DNA of 64,000 bases from Sulfidibacter corallicola (GTDB taxonomy: Bacteria; Acidobacteriota; Holophagae; Acanthopleuribacterales; Acanthopleuribacteraceae). This document shows positions 47,168-56,859 of this stretch, piece after piece. Each line of letters begins with the position of its first letter. Within the stretch, counting starts at the first letter, position 1. The notes under the pieces were generated by a model. It saw only the letters and a list, made by a program, of their open reading frames with translations. It was not told the origin of the DNA and did no database searches. The position numbers were made by a program, and so were the translations under genes. The stretch covers positions 1,426,001 through 1,490,000 of the forward strand of contig NZ_CP071793.1 of assembly GCF_017498545.1 (NCBI RefSeq), in the 5' to 3' direction.

Positions 47168-48586
47168 TCAGGTGGCGGGCGTAGCCTGATGCGCGTCGTC
47201 GAAGATCAGCGTGGCGCGGGTACCCTTGCCCGGTTCGCTTTCGATCTCCAGGCACCAACCGTGGCGGCCGCAGAAGTCCTCGACGATCGAGAGACCCAGG
47301 CCGAAGCCCATCTCCTTCGGTCGCGGAGCGGCCTTCTGCGCCTCGCGGTTCATGCCGCGCCCGGTGTCGATGATGTCCACTCGGCCAGGATGGATGCAGA
47401 CCCGCACCATGCCGCGATCGGTGTATTGGCAGGCGTTGCGGAACAGGTTGCCGATGGCGATCGAGATCACCGGCTCGGGCGCCGCCACGGCGAAGCCCTC
47501 GATCACCTCGAGGCGTGCCTCCACCTCTTTCTCCTCCAGCAAATAGCGGTTGGCGCCCATCAAGTTTTCCACCACCGGAACCACCGCCGTCGCGTCCGTC
47601 TCGGCTTCGGCCGCCACGCGATGTTGCACCGTGCCCTCGCGCCCCAGGTAGAGGAAGGTGACGATGATGTTCTCCATGTCCAGCACCGCCCGCTCGATGC
47701 GGCGCAGTGGCGCCTGGATCGGCTGGCCCAGCTCGGCCCGGTGACGGACCAGTTCGGCCGCGCCCTTGATGACCGTGACCGGTGTGCGCAGCTCGTGGCT
47801 GGCGTCGCGAGTGAAGCGACGCTCGCGATCGATGAATTCGGCGATGCGGTTCATGGCGCGCTGTAGCGCTTGCGCCAGGGCTCCCACCTCGTCGCGATAG
47901 AAGGGCCCGGTCAGGTGTACCGGCATCGCGTCCGGATCGGTGCGGCCCACCTGGTCGGCCAGGTTGACGATCGGTGCCAGCACCCTTCTGGCCAAGAGGA
48001 AACCCGCCCATCCGTTCAGCAACACCACGAGCACGAGGCCCACCAGCAGGATTTCCGTCAAGTAGGATTTGTCCAGCGGTTCGATCTCGCCGACGAAGTG
48101 GTAGAGGTAGAGCAGGGACCCGTTCTCCAGGGGATGGATCTTGATGTGCATGTCGGGCGTGAACAACTCGTGTTCACCGGGCCCGCGATCACCGGCCCAT
48201 TCGTCGAAGGGGGCCGGCAGGTCGGCGGTAGTTTCGCCCTTGGCCGGGTCGACCAAAAACCCGCGCAACAGCCGCGTGTTCGGCAAGGTCGCGCTCGGGT
48301 TGGTCGCCATCTCTTTTTCGAAGTGCTCCGCTTCCAGTCGAAGCAAGTTGATCGCGACCTGATCTTCCATGTCGTGTAGATAGATGCCCACCACGCCGGC
48401 ATAAACCAGACCGAGGATCAGGCCCGCCACCAGGAAACTGGTCGTGACGCGGAAGCGCAGGCTGTGGCGGAGTGCGGAGGGCGCGCGAGGATCGTCCGTC
48501 GCCGCCTCCGGCTCTGGCGGTTCGGATGGGACGGGATCGGCGGGGTCGATGGCGGCGGGTTCAGAAACTTCGGGGATGGGACTCAT
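47168..48586 (-). CDS. Sensor histidine kinase
   Basis: The protein has 472 residues. ATG at 48586 lies inside the 3' end of the response regulator gene (26-bp overlap). The N-terminal 40 residues are Pro/Glu-rich and cytoplasmic. Membrane helices at about 47-69 and 177-198 enclose a periplasmic sensor of about 105 residues. A HAMP domain follows, with an H box DASHELRTPVT (His264), an N box IGNLFRNACQYTD, and G boxes DTGRGM and GFGLGLSIV. The sensor has no recognised ligand-binding family. It phosphorylates the cotranscribed regulator; the upstream TonB receptor suggests control of nutrient or metal uptake. Confidence 0.93.
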   Translation of the reverse strand: MSPIPEVSEPAAIDPADPVPSEPPEPEAATDDPRAPSALRHSLRFRVTTSFLVAGLILGLVYAGVVGIYLHDMEDQVAINLLRLEAEHFEKEMATNPSATLPNTRLLRGFLVDPAKGETTADLPAPFDEWAGDRGPGEHELFTPDMHIKIHPLENGSLLYLYHFVGEIEPLDKSYLTEILLVGLVLVVLLNGWAGFLLARRVLAPIVNLADQVGRTDPDAMPVHLTGPFYRDEVGALAQALQRAMNRIAEFIDRERRFTRDASHELRTPVTVIKGAAELVRHRAELGQPIQAPLRRIERAVLDMENIIVTFLYLGREGTVQHRVAAEAETDATAVVPVVENLMGANRYLLEEKEVEARLEVIEGFAVAAPEPVISIAIGNLFRNACQYTDRGMVRVCIHPGRVDIIDTGRGMNREAQKAAPRPKEMGFGLGLSIVEDFCGRHGWCLEIESEPGKGTRATLIFDDAHQATPAT

Positions 48587-49253
48587 GGGATGACACCAGG
48601 CGGTAACCCACGCCACGCAGGGTTTGCAGCAGGTGGCTGGGAAAGGGTTTGTCCACGACTTGTCGCAGGTGGTAGATGTGGGAGCGCAGCGCATCGGAAC
48701 CCGGCGGCTGGTCCTGCCAGATCTGCCAGGTCAGTTCGTCTCGGGTGACCACGTTGGGACTGGCCTCCATCAAACAGCGCAGGATGCGAATGCCGACCTT
48801 GTTCAGTTCCAGCGGGTGTCCCGCGCGGGTGACCTCGAAGGTGCCCAGATTGAGTTCCAGATCGGCCACGCGCAGGACCTGGCCCGAGCTGCCTCGATTG
48901 CGTTGGCCGAGGGCCCGCACCCGAACGAACAGCTCCTTGAGTGCAAAGGGTTTGACCAGGTAATCGTCCGTGCCCGCGTCGAAACCGGCGACCTTGTCGG
49001 GCAGGGTGTCGCGTGCGGTCAGCATGAGGATCGGCGTGTTGTCGCCGCGTTCCCGCAGGTGGCTGCAGAGGGTCAGGCCATCCATGCCGGGAAGCATCAG
49101 GTCGAGCACGATGACGTCGAAATGTTGGGTCAGGGCGAGGTGCATGCCGCAGATGCCGTCGGGCGCGTGATCGGGACTGTACCCGGAGGCCTCCAGAAAA
49201 TCCATGATGTTGGCGGCAATGTCCAAATTGTCTTCGACCACCAAGATGCGCAT
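48561..49253 (-). CDS. OmpR/PhoB-type response regulator
   Basis: The protein has 230 residues: receiver domain at 1-115 with acidic pocket ED (7-8), phospho-acceptor Asp51 in DLMLPGMDG and Lys near 102 in DYLVKPF. A winged-helix DNA-binding domain occupies 130-225 (SDALRSHIYHLRQVVDK, LQTLRGVGYRL). It is translationally coupled to the kinase. It lies 113 bp downstream of the TonB receptor gene on the same strand, so it may be read through from it. Confidence 0.95.
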   Translation of the reverse strand: MRILVVEDNLDIAANIMDFLEASGYSPDHAPDGICGMHLALTQHFDVIVLDLMLPGMDGLTLCSHLRERGDNTPILMLTARDTLPDKVAGFDAGTDDYLVKPFALKELFVRVRALGQRNRGSSGQVLRVADLELNLGTFEVTRAGHPLELNKVGIRILRCLMEASPNVVTRDELTWQIWQDQPPGSDALRSHIYHLRQVVDKPFPSHLLQTLRGVGYRLVSSHESHPRSF

Positions 49254-49366
49254 CGCATGCCTTCCCGTGTTTGGCGTATTGTAGCAGGCGGAAGAGGCCG
49301 CGGGCACCCGATCCCGCGGCCATGGACGAGGCGATCTCTGCCGGCCGGTGGGCCTCGTCGCTGTAC

Positions 49367-51682
49367 TCAGAAGGTCCATGTGAGGCCGAAAGTCGGCAGA
49401 ACCGGCAGCCATTCCTCGGTTTCGTAGGTGGCCACGGGGTTCCCGGTCCCGTCGTCGACGATCTGCCAATCCTGGTAACCGCGCACGTTCTTGCGGTTGT
49501 AGAGGTTGCTCACGTCCAGAAACAGCTCGAAACTGCGGCGGTTGGCGGTCTGTACCCGTCGGTTGATGCGCAGATCCAGGCGGTGATAGGCAGGGAAGGT
49601 GTCGCTGAAGAAGTCGCCCGGCACCAGTTCGAAGCCGCCCTCGCCGTCCGACGCCAACGTGACCGGCGTGGTGCGCCAGCCGGTGTGGTAGATCCAGGCC
49701 GCGTTGAAGTTCCACTTGGGGCCGGGGCGGTAGTTGGCGCTCAGGTTGAGGGTGTGCTCCTGATCCCATTGGCGGGAGATGGTCTCGTCGCCCAGGCGAT
49801 CTTCGGCCTTGGACCAGGCGTAGTTGAGGAACCAACTGAAACGCTCGCCGGAGTTTTGTTTGAGAACCAGTTCCACACCGGTGACCTCGCCGCTATCGAC
49901 CGGAAGGGCGACCCGGTCGGCGCTGAGCCCCGGATACTGGACCATGGACCGCGTCAGGTTTTCGAAGCGAATTCGCGGATCTTCCAGGTCTTTGTAGTAG
50001 CCCTCCAGGCGGAAATCGAGGCCGTTGCGAAATCGGTGATCGAAACCCAGCAGGTATTGCGTCGTTTTCTCCGGCAGGCTGAACTCGCGCACGCCGTCGG
50101 CGACTTGCAGCTCGTGCGCCCGTTCGGGCTGGTGATAGGTGCCGTAGGCGAAACGGACGGAGGTGGAGGGGTCGATTTTCCAATACATGTTGAGGCGCGG
50201 GCTGACCTGGCTGTCGCGCAACAGGGTTTGGCGATCGTAGCGCACCCCCAATTCTCCGTACCATTTCTCCGACAGCTTGAACCGGTTGGTCAGATAGGCC
50301 GCGTATTCCTTGCCCTCCGGTTCCAGGTAGGTATCCACGAACGACGAACCGTCGTTGCCGATGGGGACGTCGACTTCGGTGATCCCCTGGTAGTCGTACT
50401 CGGCTTTGACGTCGGCCGCTTCCACGCCCCAACGCAGGAAGTTGCCGGCGTTCAGCGAGAACTCCCAATTCTGCCGCACGCCGGTCCGCCGCAGCGAGCG
50501 ATTGTCGAAGAAGTCGTAGTCCTCGGCGCCGCCGAAACTGGAAGCGAGGCGGTCCTGGTCGATGCGGGTGTGGTACAGCACCGTTTCCGAGGAGAGCCGG
50601 TCGGTCCAGGCCGAGTTCAAACGCGACCAGAAATAGAAATCGTCGTAACTGCTGTCGGCATTCTCGATTTCACCGTCTTCGTTCTCCTTGGACAGGAAGC
50701 TGTCGTTGGCCAACAGGTAGTTGATCGACCAGTTGTGGCGCGAGCCGAGCACGTAGGTCAACTTGCCGTAGGAGTCGTAGTAGGTGATGTCGCTTTCCTC
50801 TTCTTCCTCCTCGTCCTCGGTGAACCCCAGCAGGATGTCCAGATAACCGCGCCGGCCCGAGAAGTAGTAGGTGCCCAGGCCGCCGGAAAAGGTGCCCTCG
50901 GTGCGAAAACTGACGTTGCCGAAACTGACGCTGGCCGAGGTGCGGCGTTCGGTGGGATCGACCGAGCGCATTTCCATCACGCCGCTCATGGCGTTGCCGT
51001 ATTTGGCCGAGTAGCCGCCGGTGGCCAGGGTGAGGCCGCCCAGCGCTTCGGGATCCAGAATGCTGAACACGCCGGTGTAGTCCTTGAGGTGGAAGGGGTT
51101 GATCAGTTCCATGCCGTCGAGGCTCACCTGGACTTCGCGATACTCGCCGCCGCGCACGTTGAAGGAGGCGGAAAAGTCGGTGCTGCTGGTTCCCGGCAGG
51201 GCACCCAGCGCGCGATAGACGTCGTCGCCGAAGTGGGGCGTGTTGCGAATGGTCTCGCGATCGAGATAGGTGTTGCTGACGGCCGGCTCCGAGAGCAGGG
51301 AAAAAGTACTCGGGGCGACCACCACGTCGCGCAACGTGAGTGGCTGCGGTTGGAGCTGGAGGGTGAGTTCGGTGGTTTGGTCGGTGTTGATGGTGATGTC
51401 TCGTTTGAGGGTGGAGAAGCCCGAGACCGAGACTTTCAGGCGGTAATCGCCCACGGGGATCTGGGTCAGTTGGAAGCGTTCGTCCACGGTGACGGTTCGC
51501 TCGAAGAGTCGGTTCTTCAGTTCGATGGTGACTTGGGAGAGGGGTTGGTTGGTGCTGGAATCCGTGATGGTCCCGCGAAGGTTACCGGAGTCGGCCGCGA
51601 TCAACCAGATCGACAGGATGGGGAGCAGGAAAAGCAGAAGCGTTTTCGAAAGGATGCTGAGATGAGCACCGATGGGGTGCAT
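49367..51682 (-). CDS. TonB-dependent receptor with carboxypeptidase-regulatory-like N-domain
   Basis: The protein has 771 residues. ATG at 51682 is preceded by GGAGGAACTC. A signal peptide covers 1-30. A carboxypeptidase-regulatory (CarboxypepD_reg-like) beta domain lies at about 33-112 (GNLRGTITDSSTNQPLSQVTIELKN shape). A plug domain follows at about 130-240 (FNVRGGEYREVQVSLDGMEL), then an outer-membrane barrel to the C-terminal TFGLTWTF with a terminal aromatic. By family it takes up a ligand through the outer membrane using TonB energy. The substrate is unknown. The two-component system directly downstream is a likely regulator. Confidence 0.92.
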   Translation of the reverse strand: MHPIGAHLSILSKTLLLFLLPILSIWLIAADSGNLRGTITDSSTNQPLSQVTIELKNRLFERTVTVDERFQLTQIPVGDYRLKVSVSGFSTLKRDITINTDQTTELTLQLQPQPLTLRDVVVAPSTFSLLSEPAVSNTYLDRETIRNTPHFGDDVYRALGALPGTSSTDFSASFNVRGGEYREVQVSLDGMELINPFHLKDYTGVFSILDPEALGGLTLATGGYSAKYGNAMSGVMEMRSVDPTERRTSASVSFGNVSFRTEGTFSGGLGTYYFSGRRGYLDILLGFTEDEEEEEESDITYYDSYGKLTYVLGSRHNWSINYLLANDSFLSKENEDGEIENADSSYDDFYFWSRLNSAWTDRLSSETVLYHTRIDQDRLASSFGGAEDYDFFDNRSLRRTGVRQNWEFSLNAGNFLRWGVEAADVKAEYDYQGITEVDVPIGNDGSSFVDTYLEPEGKEYAAYLTNRFKLSEKWYGELGVRYDRQTLLRDSQVSPRLNMYWKIDPSTSVRFAYGTYHQPERAHELQVADGVREFSLPEKTTQYLLGFDHRFRNGLDFRLEGYYKDLEDPRIRFENLTRSMVQYPGLSADRVALPVDSGEVTGVELVLKQNSGERFSWFLNYAWSKAEDRLGDETISRQWDQEHTLNLSANYRPGPKWNFNAAWIYHTGWRTTPVTLASDGEGGFELVPGDFFSDTFPAYHRLDLRINRRVQTANRRSFELFLDVSNLYNRKNVRGYQDWQIVDDGTGNPVATYETEEWLPVLPTFGLTWTF

Positions 51683-51792
51683 GAGTTCCTCCTTCTTCGC
51701 CGAGTGATGGACTCATTTGTCGTGAATCATAGAAAGGCGAAGCTGAAGGCTGCGTCGTTTGCGCGTGAAATCCGCGTGAAATCGGTGCGCCG

Positions 51793-53100
51793 CTACCCGA
51801 TGCGCACGCCGATTCGGTGGCAGGCGTTGTTCAGGTAACCCTTGGGATTCCAGCCTGGTACCACCATCGGCTGGGCATGGCCGGCGTCGTCGGTGGCGCG
51901 GGCCCAAATCTCGTAGTAGCCGCGCTGGGGAAACTGGAGCTGGACTTCCCAGTGTTGCCAAGCGTGGCGATTGACCGGCTCGCTGATCCGAATCTGGCGC
52001 CAGGTCTGCCCGAAATCGATCGAGATCGCCATGCGGTCCACCTTGCCGGAGCCGGTCCAGGCGTGGCCGCGCACCGTCAACGGCTTGTCGAAGGGATGCA
52101 GCGTGGCCGTTCGCGGTGCGGTGATCAGCGATTTGACGGGCATTTCCTCGATGATGCACATATCGGATTCGGGAACCGTTTCGCCGGGCGCGATGGGATG
52201 ACAGGGCAGGCGATAGGCGGTGCCGCCCATTTTGGCGCCATCGTGGACGCGATCGCGGATCACGATCTTTTTCAGCCATTTACCGGATGTGGAGCCTGGC
52301 CAGCCGCCGAACACCAGGCGCAACGGATAGCCGTTGTGAAGCGGCAGATCCTCTCCGTTGAGCGACCAAGCGATCAGCGACTCGGGACGCATGGCCTTGG
52401 CGATGGGCACGCCACGCGAAATCGTGTCCTTGCCAGGTTTTCCGCTCAGGTGGGTGTCGGCGCCGTAGTATCCCACGTAGACCGCCTTCTCCGAGACCCC
52501 GCACGCTTTCAGGACATCGGCCAACCGCACGCCGGTCCATCGAGGGCAGCCCACCGCGCCCAAGGTCCATTGGTTGCCCGAGGCAGGTGGGTGGAATTCG
52601 GCGCGGCCATTGCCGCCGCACTCCAGGACCAACTGATAGGTCACCGTCTCGAATTTGCGAGCCAATTGGCCGAGGGTGAAGGATTGCGGATTGGTACAGG
52701 CCTCGCCCTCGATGCGCAGCTTCCAGGTGCGGCGGTCCGGGTCGACCGGCGGGTGGCCGTTGTTGCGTACGAACAGCCGCTTGGCCGGGGTGACGTCGTC
52801 GTCGAGCAGGTGCGGCGGCGTTTCCGCATTGAGGGGGCGGTCGTTGAGGACGATCAGGCCGGGATCTTTTCCTTCGATGCGGAAGGGTTTCGTTTCGTTC
52901 ACGAGCGTGGCGGGAATCAGGCCGGCGGGCATGAGGTCGGCGAAGACCGGCGTCGCGCCCAGGACGGCGCTCATCTTCGCCAGCCCGGTCAGGAAGCCAC
53001 GGCGACTCAGCGGGTGGCATCGACGACCGAAAACCAGGTCATCCGCCATTTCGGGATCCTGGCCATAGAGTTCATGCAGACCGAGCTTGCGTTTGTTCAC
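51793..53100 (-). CDS. Sulfite-oxidase-family molybdopterin oxidoreductase, Tat-exported
   Basis: The protein has 435 residues. The start is GTG at 53100, with GGAGG seven to eight bases upstream. A twin-arginine signal SRRGFLTGL lies at 32-40, after a rather long n-region. The molybdenum domain contains the ligand Cys161 in LECGGNGR, and HNGYPLRLVFGGWPG and GAVGCPRWTGVRL are conserved. The C-terminal Mo-co dimerisation domain (about 310-435) has VRGHAWTGSGKVDRM and SIDFGQTW. No haem domain is fused, so a separate electron acceptor is needed; neither mono-haem protein here is linked. It may oxidise sulfite or a related substrate in the periplasm. It lies 110 bp upstream of the TonB receptor on the same strand. 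Confidence 0.92.
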   Translation of the reverse strand: MNKRKLGLHELYGQDPEMADDLVFGRRCHPLSRRGFLTGLAKMSAVLGATPVFADLMPAGLIPATLVNETKPFRIEGKDPGLIVLNDRPLNAETPPHLLDDDVTPAKRLFVRNNGHPPVDPDRRTWKLRIEGEACTNPQSFTLGQLARKFETVTYQLVLECGGNGRAEFHPPASGNQWTLGAVGCPRWTGVRLADVLKACGVSEKAVYVGYYGADTHLSGKPGKDTISRGVPIAKAMRPESLIAWSLNGEDLPLHNGYPLRLVFGGWPGSTSGKWLKKIVIRDRVHDGAKMGGTAYRLPCHPIAPGETVPESDMCIIEEMPVKSLITAPRTATLHPFDKPLTVRGHAWTGSGKVDRMAISIDFGQTWRQIRISEPVNRHAWQHWEVQLQFPQRGYYEIWARATDDAGHAQPMVVPGWNPKGYLNNACHRIGVRIG

Positions 53101-53472
53101 CGTCGTACCTCCGGGGAGCGTGAATCGCTGGATCGGGCGGGGATGTCGTGGGAAAAAGTGTCCCTATTCTAGCCTGACCTGGCGGAGTTCCGTGGATAAG
53201 AACAATTTCTACCACGGAGTGCGCGGAGTTCACGGAGAGTGGCGGGTGATCCTTCCTTCGAGACCCGCACTCATAGGGAGCATTTGGGAGAGGTTTGGAG
53301 AGAAAGTGAGAAACCGAAAGCCGATGTCCCTCGAGCTTTCGAGATCTCTTTGTTTGGATCGCGTTTTCCAGATAGCCAATGCTTCTTCCGTCGGCTCGTC
53401 ATCATCCACGCCAGGAAATCGACTCCATTTGCCACACCAAACTGCCGCGTGCCAGGCGATGCCGTAGTTTTA

Positions 53473-54314
53473 ACTACCGGAAAACCTCATTCCGGTGACA
53501 AGGCGCTCTCCCGGGATGGGAACCCGTGACGCGCAAAAAACCCCCGCGATCTCCGTGTCCTCTCTGGAAACAAAGTGGTGCATTCAACCTGAGCTGGGTC
53601 TTGCCGTCGTCAAATCTTGATCAGGAAGGCAGAAATGATGGAAACCAGGAAAAGCGGGGCCATGATGTGACACCAAATGCGGATCCATTCCAGGTTTCCG
53701 ATGTTCCTGGGTTCCCGCTAAATTTTTCGGATGAACGACCCATGGCCCTTCGCGAGAAACCAGGTGGTCTGTTTCTTTCTCGAAATCGAGCTGGGTATGC
53801 CCGCTGGTTCGCGGCTCTTATGTGACACACTCTGTAAGGTTCAAAGATAAAGATCAAAACCTAAAACGACGGATGTGCTCGGAGTTCGTCGAAAAATGTC
53901 GGCCCGGCGCCCTAGGCGGGTACGGCCGGTATGGCCCGGCACCTACTGCCACGACGCCCCTCTCACAAATTCGGGAACTCCCAAGCGTTTCGCTTCGATT
54001 GGTTAGCCACCTGAACCCTGGTCCCCGGCCGGGACGATGACTTAGTGATAAAAAATAGATATAACAAACTTAATATCAGTAGTTTACGTTGAGAGATGCT
54101 CATTCGACTAGATTGTCGGGGATCAATTCTTTATATGGAGAGTCATCGACCAACGTCAGGACCGACACACCACAAAATTGAAAAATCGGATTCCGGATGG
54201 CGGGTAGTCCATGGGCTTTGACTGCCGAAAAACCTCATACCGGTGACGAGGTGCTCTCTCGGGATGGGAGTACATGACGCGCAAAAAATCTCCGCGAACT
54301 CCGTGCCCTCAGTG
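53473..54314. repeat. Direct repeat pair of about 95 bp
   Basis: Segments 53473-53567 and 54219-54314 share GAAAAACCTCAT..CCGGTGAC, CTCTC.CGGGATGGGA and TGACGCGCAAAAAA, with roughly four of five bases equal. Both end in a CTCCGTG-type loose repeat. Only the two ends of this span are repeated. Confidence 0.75.
53740..54050. repeat. Composite REP-like repeat, copy C (partial)
   Basis: Matches the distal 300 bp of copy B and copy A: TTCTCGAAATCGAGC, GTATGCCCGCTGGTTCG, AGATAAAGATCAAAACCTAA, GAGTTCGTCGAAAAATGTCG, a palindrome with an insertion ending CCTACTGC, CACAAATTCGGGAACTCCC and CGCTTCGATTGGTTAGCC. Identity is lower than between A and B. Confidence 0.8.
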
Positions 54315-54385
54315 GTGAAAGAACAGCACAACACTCGAACTATCAGTCAGTTAACTAAAAAAACCTCCACAAAACTCCCAAAAAC

Positions 54386-54416
54386 AAAAAAAGGGGAACG
54401 ACCCATGACGTTCCCC
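54386..54416 (-). terminator. Rho-independent terminator, minus strand
   Basis: An 8-bp stem GGGGAACG / CGTTCCCC (arms 54393-54400 and 54409-54416) is followed on the minus strand by TTTTTTTGTTTTT. The nearest upstream minus-strand gene is the flavin-nucleotide-binding gene, whose stop is about 520 bp away. Confidence 0.7.
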
Positions 54417-54940
54417 AAGAAGTCCGCGAAGGGACCTCCGATTCACTGAATCAGAATCTTTCGCGTTTTGTGCTTATCTTTTCGAGACTTCTCTGTTTTG
54501 ACTTCGAGTTAAGGATTTGCTGGAATTCGTGCGGCCGGAGCCACCGGGTTGACGGTTGGGCGGGTGCTCGTACCACCCGCAACCTTCCGCTCCATTTCAC
54601 GATCGGACATGAAGGGAAGGCGATCATTCACATGTACGAGAGAGCATAATTTTCTAGGGGTGACCTGGTGATCGCTGTGCATGTTCAAAAGGCGTCGAAA
54701 CGATGCCGTGCAAAGAAGTCGCGTCCTGGGAACGGAAAGGCACAGAAGCACGCGCCACCGTCGATATCCCTGCGTTGAAAGACGTTGCCCCAAGAGGGCT
54801 GTGGTTCGGAGGTGACGCGCGTTCGGTGTTTGCGCCGCTACAGCGATAACTACTTGACCAAGCGCCAAGAAATCGGGATCGGGATCAAAAAATATGAAGA
54901 AAATGTCATGTTTGTTTTAAGTTGTTGAAAATAAAATGGT

Positions 54941-55912
54941 TCATCGCTTGGTGGGCTTTGGTTTCGGCGGCGCCCATCGAAGCGGTAACGCGTTCTCGAT
55001 GCAGATTCCGCGTGTCAATTCGAAACGCAACATGCGCTCGGCGCCCGCTGGAAATCCCGTTCCCCCTTGGTCCCATTCGATGCTCGAAGTGCCCGTCAGC
55101 ATCAGGATCCGACCGCTGCTGAAGTCCACGAACAGGTATCCACTCTTCGGATTGCAGACGAGGTTGCCCAGGGTATTGAAATGCTGGTTGCCGCGGTAAT
55201 CGGGATAGTGGAAGGCGCCATCACCGGCGAGCGTGACGAAGCCGGGATCGCCGCCGCGATGGGAAACATCCACGCCATATGCCGACCGATCAATCGTTAG
55301 GGTATCGCTCGCGTGAAGGTTCGGCGCCTCGTGCGCGCTTGCGATGAAAAAGGTGTCGGCTTCGCTGATGAGCCGCTGTGCATCGCTGTCCAGGCGCTCG
55401 AAGTGGGAGATTTTCGGTGCGGTTTCCGGATCGAGCGGTTGAAAGATCGCCTCGCGGGGAACGATGAATTTAGGGCAGTTACCGAACGTTTGGTCTACTT
55501 GTACCCGAAATCCGGGCGCGGCACCATTTGCCGTCCGCTCGATTTTTCCGTTGAGCCGGTTGCGTCGGCGCGTGTGTGGTTCCAGTCCCAGCATTCCCAC
55601 CGATGCCCCTGGCTTCAGATGCGTCGCCAGCGGATCTCCTGGCAGTGGTTGCGCCGACACCTGCAGGCGTGTCGCGTCGGGCGTTTGGGCGAATCCTGGC
55701 GGGCCGGCCACGATCGAGGCCCAGGGGTTCCCGGCCTGGTCCGTACTGCCGACGATCAGGAACGGGAGTTTGCTATAGAAGTCGCGGTGTTGATCGGGCA
55801 TATAGGGCCGAATCATGCGGCGGCCGCGTTTCGCCAACTGCTCGTGAATGCCGTATCGCTCCTGAATGGCGCGTTCCCCTTCGTGAAAGGGGGTGCTCTC
55901 GGGTTCGGTCAT
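54941..55912 (-). CDS. Pyridoxamine-5'-phosphate-oxidase-like flavin-nucleotide-binding protein
   Basis: The protein has 323 residues. ATG at 55912 has GAGGAGG close upstream. It is a split-barrel FMN-binding fold, with one module at about 45-190 (LPFLIVGSTDQAGNPWASIVAG) and a second at about 195-310 (DTFFIASAHEA, GNQHFNTLGNLVCNPKSGYLF). This is the pattern of the large two-module PNPOx-like proteins, some of which are fused to ferredoxin domains; no FeS motif is present here. It is probably a cytoplasmic flavin-dependent oxidoreductase of unknown substrate. It lies 145 bp downstream of the GST gene on the same strand and may share its control by the TetR regulator. Confidence 0.88.
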   Translation of the reverse strand: MTEPESTPFHEGERAIQERYGIHEQLAKRGRRMIRPYMPDQHRDFYSKLPFLIVGSTDQAGNPWASIVAGPPGFAQTPDATRLQVSAQPLPGDPLATHLKPGASVGMLGLEPHTRRRNRLNGKIERTANGAAPGFRVQVDQTFGNCPKFIVPREAIFQPLDPETAPKISHFERLDSDAQRLISEADTFFIASAHEAPNLHASDTLTIDRSAYGVDVSHRGGDPGFVTLAGDGAFHYPDYRGNQHFNTLGNLVCNPKSGYLFVDFSSGRILMLTGTSSIEWDQGGTGFPAGAERMLRFELTRGICIENALPLRWAPPKPKPTKR

Positions 55913-56057
55913 GATGCCTCCTCGGCGCTGGTGGGTGAGATTCCCGTCGTGGTGGTCGGTTGGGTCGAGCCCTGGATTCGGCCGGATCTGGAAAAGCGGG
56001 AACGGATCTCTCGATCCGCTCCCGCCAATTTTGGTCAACATGCCTGTTTCGAAAGTT

Positions 56058-56663
56058 TTAGACTCTTGCCAAACCAGGCATGGGAATGAAGTTCCGCAAG
56101 TTCCCGAAGCGTTTCAGCCAGGCGCGGATGTGGCCGAAGGGTTCCAACGAAATCTCGCCGTCCCCGCTCAGGGCCACGTAGGGATAGATCGCCACGTCGG
56201 CGATCGTTGGTCGATTGCCCACCAACCAATCGCGCTCGGCCAGGTGTGCTTCGATGAGCGGCAGGATCTTGTCGGCCTGGGTGCGGGCCCGATCGTAGTC
56301 GAGGGGGAACCCGAAATGCTTGACCAGGCGCGCCGTGGCGGGGCCGTGGGCGATTTCGTTGGCCGAGGTCGAAAGCCATTCGTGAATATGGGCGCGTGTC
56401 AAGGGATCGCGAGGATACCAGTCCTCGGCTTCTTCCTTTTCCGCCAGGTAGATCAGGATCGCCTGGCTGTCATAGATGACCTGATCCCCGTCGCGCAGGA
56501 CGGGGATCTCGCCTTTGGGATTGAGCTCCAGGAATTCGGGAAGACGGTGTTCGCCGGCCATGAGGTCGACGGTACGTCGTTGGTAGGGCAGGTCGAGAAA
56601 AGCGAGGAAGAGCCGGACCGAGTAGCAGTTACCGGAGAGTTCGAGATCAAAAAGGGTGTACAT
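56058..56663 (-). CDS. Glutathione S-transferase
   Basis: The protein has 201 residues. ATG at 56663 has GGAGG upstream. The thioredoxin-like N-domain shows LSGNCYSVRLFLAFLDLPYQ, NPKGEIPVL (cis-Pro) and the glutathione gamma-glutamyl motif DSQAILIYLAEK. The all-helical C-domain contains DWLVGNRPTIADVAIYPYV (N-capping box). It conjugates or reduces small electrophiles in the cytoplasm. The gene is divergent from a TetR regulator, and both promoters carry the same ACCGATCG-type palindrome, so repression by that protein is expected. Confidence 0.95.
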   Translation of the reverse strand: MYTLFDLELSGNCYSVRLFLAFLDLPYQRRTVDLMAGEHRLPEFLELNPKGEIPVLRDGDQVIYDSQAILIYLAEKEEAEDWYPRDPLTRAHIHEWLSTSANEIAHGPATARLVKHFGFPLDYDRARTQADKILPLIEAHLAERDWLVGNRPTIADVAIYPYVALSGDGEISLEPFGHIRAWLKRFGNLRNFIPMPGLARV

Positions 56664-56720
56664 GATACCTCCGAAGGTAGGAAGGGGCGGCACCGCGGGA
56701 AGGGTGTCGCGATGAATTGC

Positions 56721-56739
56721 ATTATACCGATCGTTCGGT
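56721..56739 (-). promoter_or_regulatory. Promoter -10 and operator half of the GST gene
   Basis: On the minus strand the sequence reads ACCGAACGATCGGTATAAT: a perfect TATAAT (-10) at 56721-56726, with a palindromic ACCGAACGATCGGT immediately upstream and overlapping it. The same CGATCGGTATAAT string stands before tetR on the plus strand. Confidence 0.75.
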
Positions 56740-56821
56740 TGAATGCACGCAAAGGTGCGAGTGATGAGCCGTATGTGTGATGAATGTCACTTGTTTCGGG
56801 TGTGACTTCGTGTGGATGGCT

Positions 56822-56836
56822 ACCGATCGGTATAAT
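56822..56836 (+). promoter_or_regulatory. Promoter -10 and operator of the TetR gene
   Basis: ACCGATCGGTATAAT: the 10-bp perfect palindrome ACCGATCGGT overlaps TATAAT (56831-56836). The TetR start codon is 24 bp downstream. It mirrors the element before the GST gene, as expected for autoregulated divergent control. Confidence 0.78.
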
Positions 56837-56859
56837 GAAGTGACTTTCTGGAGGTCTCC

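Larger units (their letters stand above)
53101..54940. other. Long intergenic region with repeats, no gene supported
   Basis: The stretch contains CACGGAG-type loose repeats (53208-53243 and, inverted, 54290-54320). It also holds a dispersed direct repeat pair (53473-53567 and 54219-54314), a composite REP-like block (53740-54050) and a terminator (54386-54416). Short open frames lack ribosome sites. Between 54430 and 54940 nothing is recognised. Confidence 0.6.

Noticed and set aside
54143..54334. Small frame with TEGTEFAEI text
   Set aside because: Typical translation of the loose CACGGAG-type intergenic repeat, not a gene.
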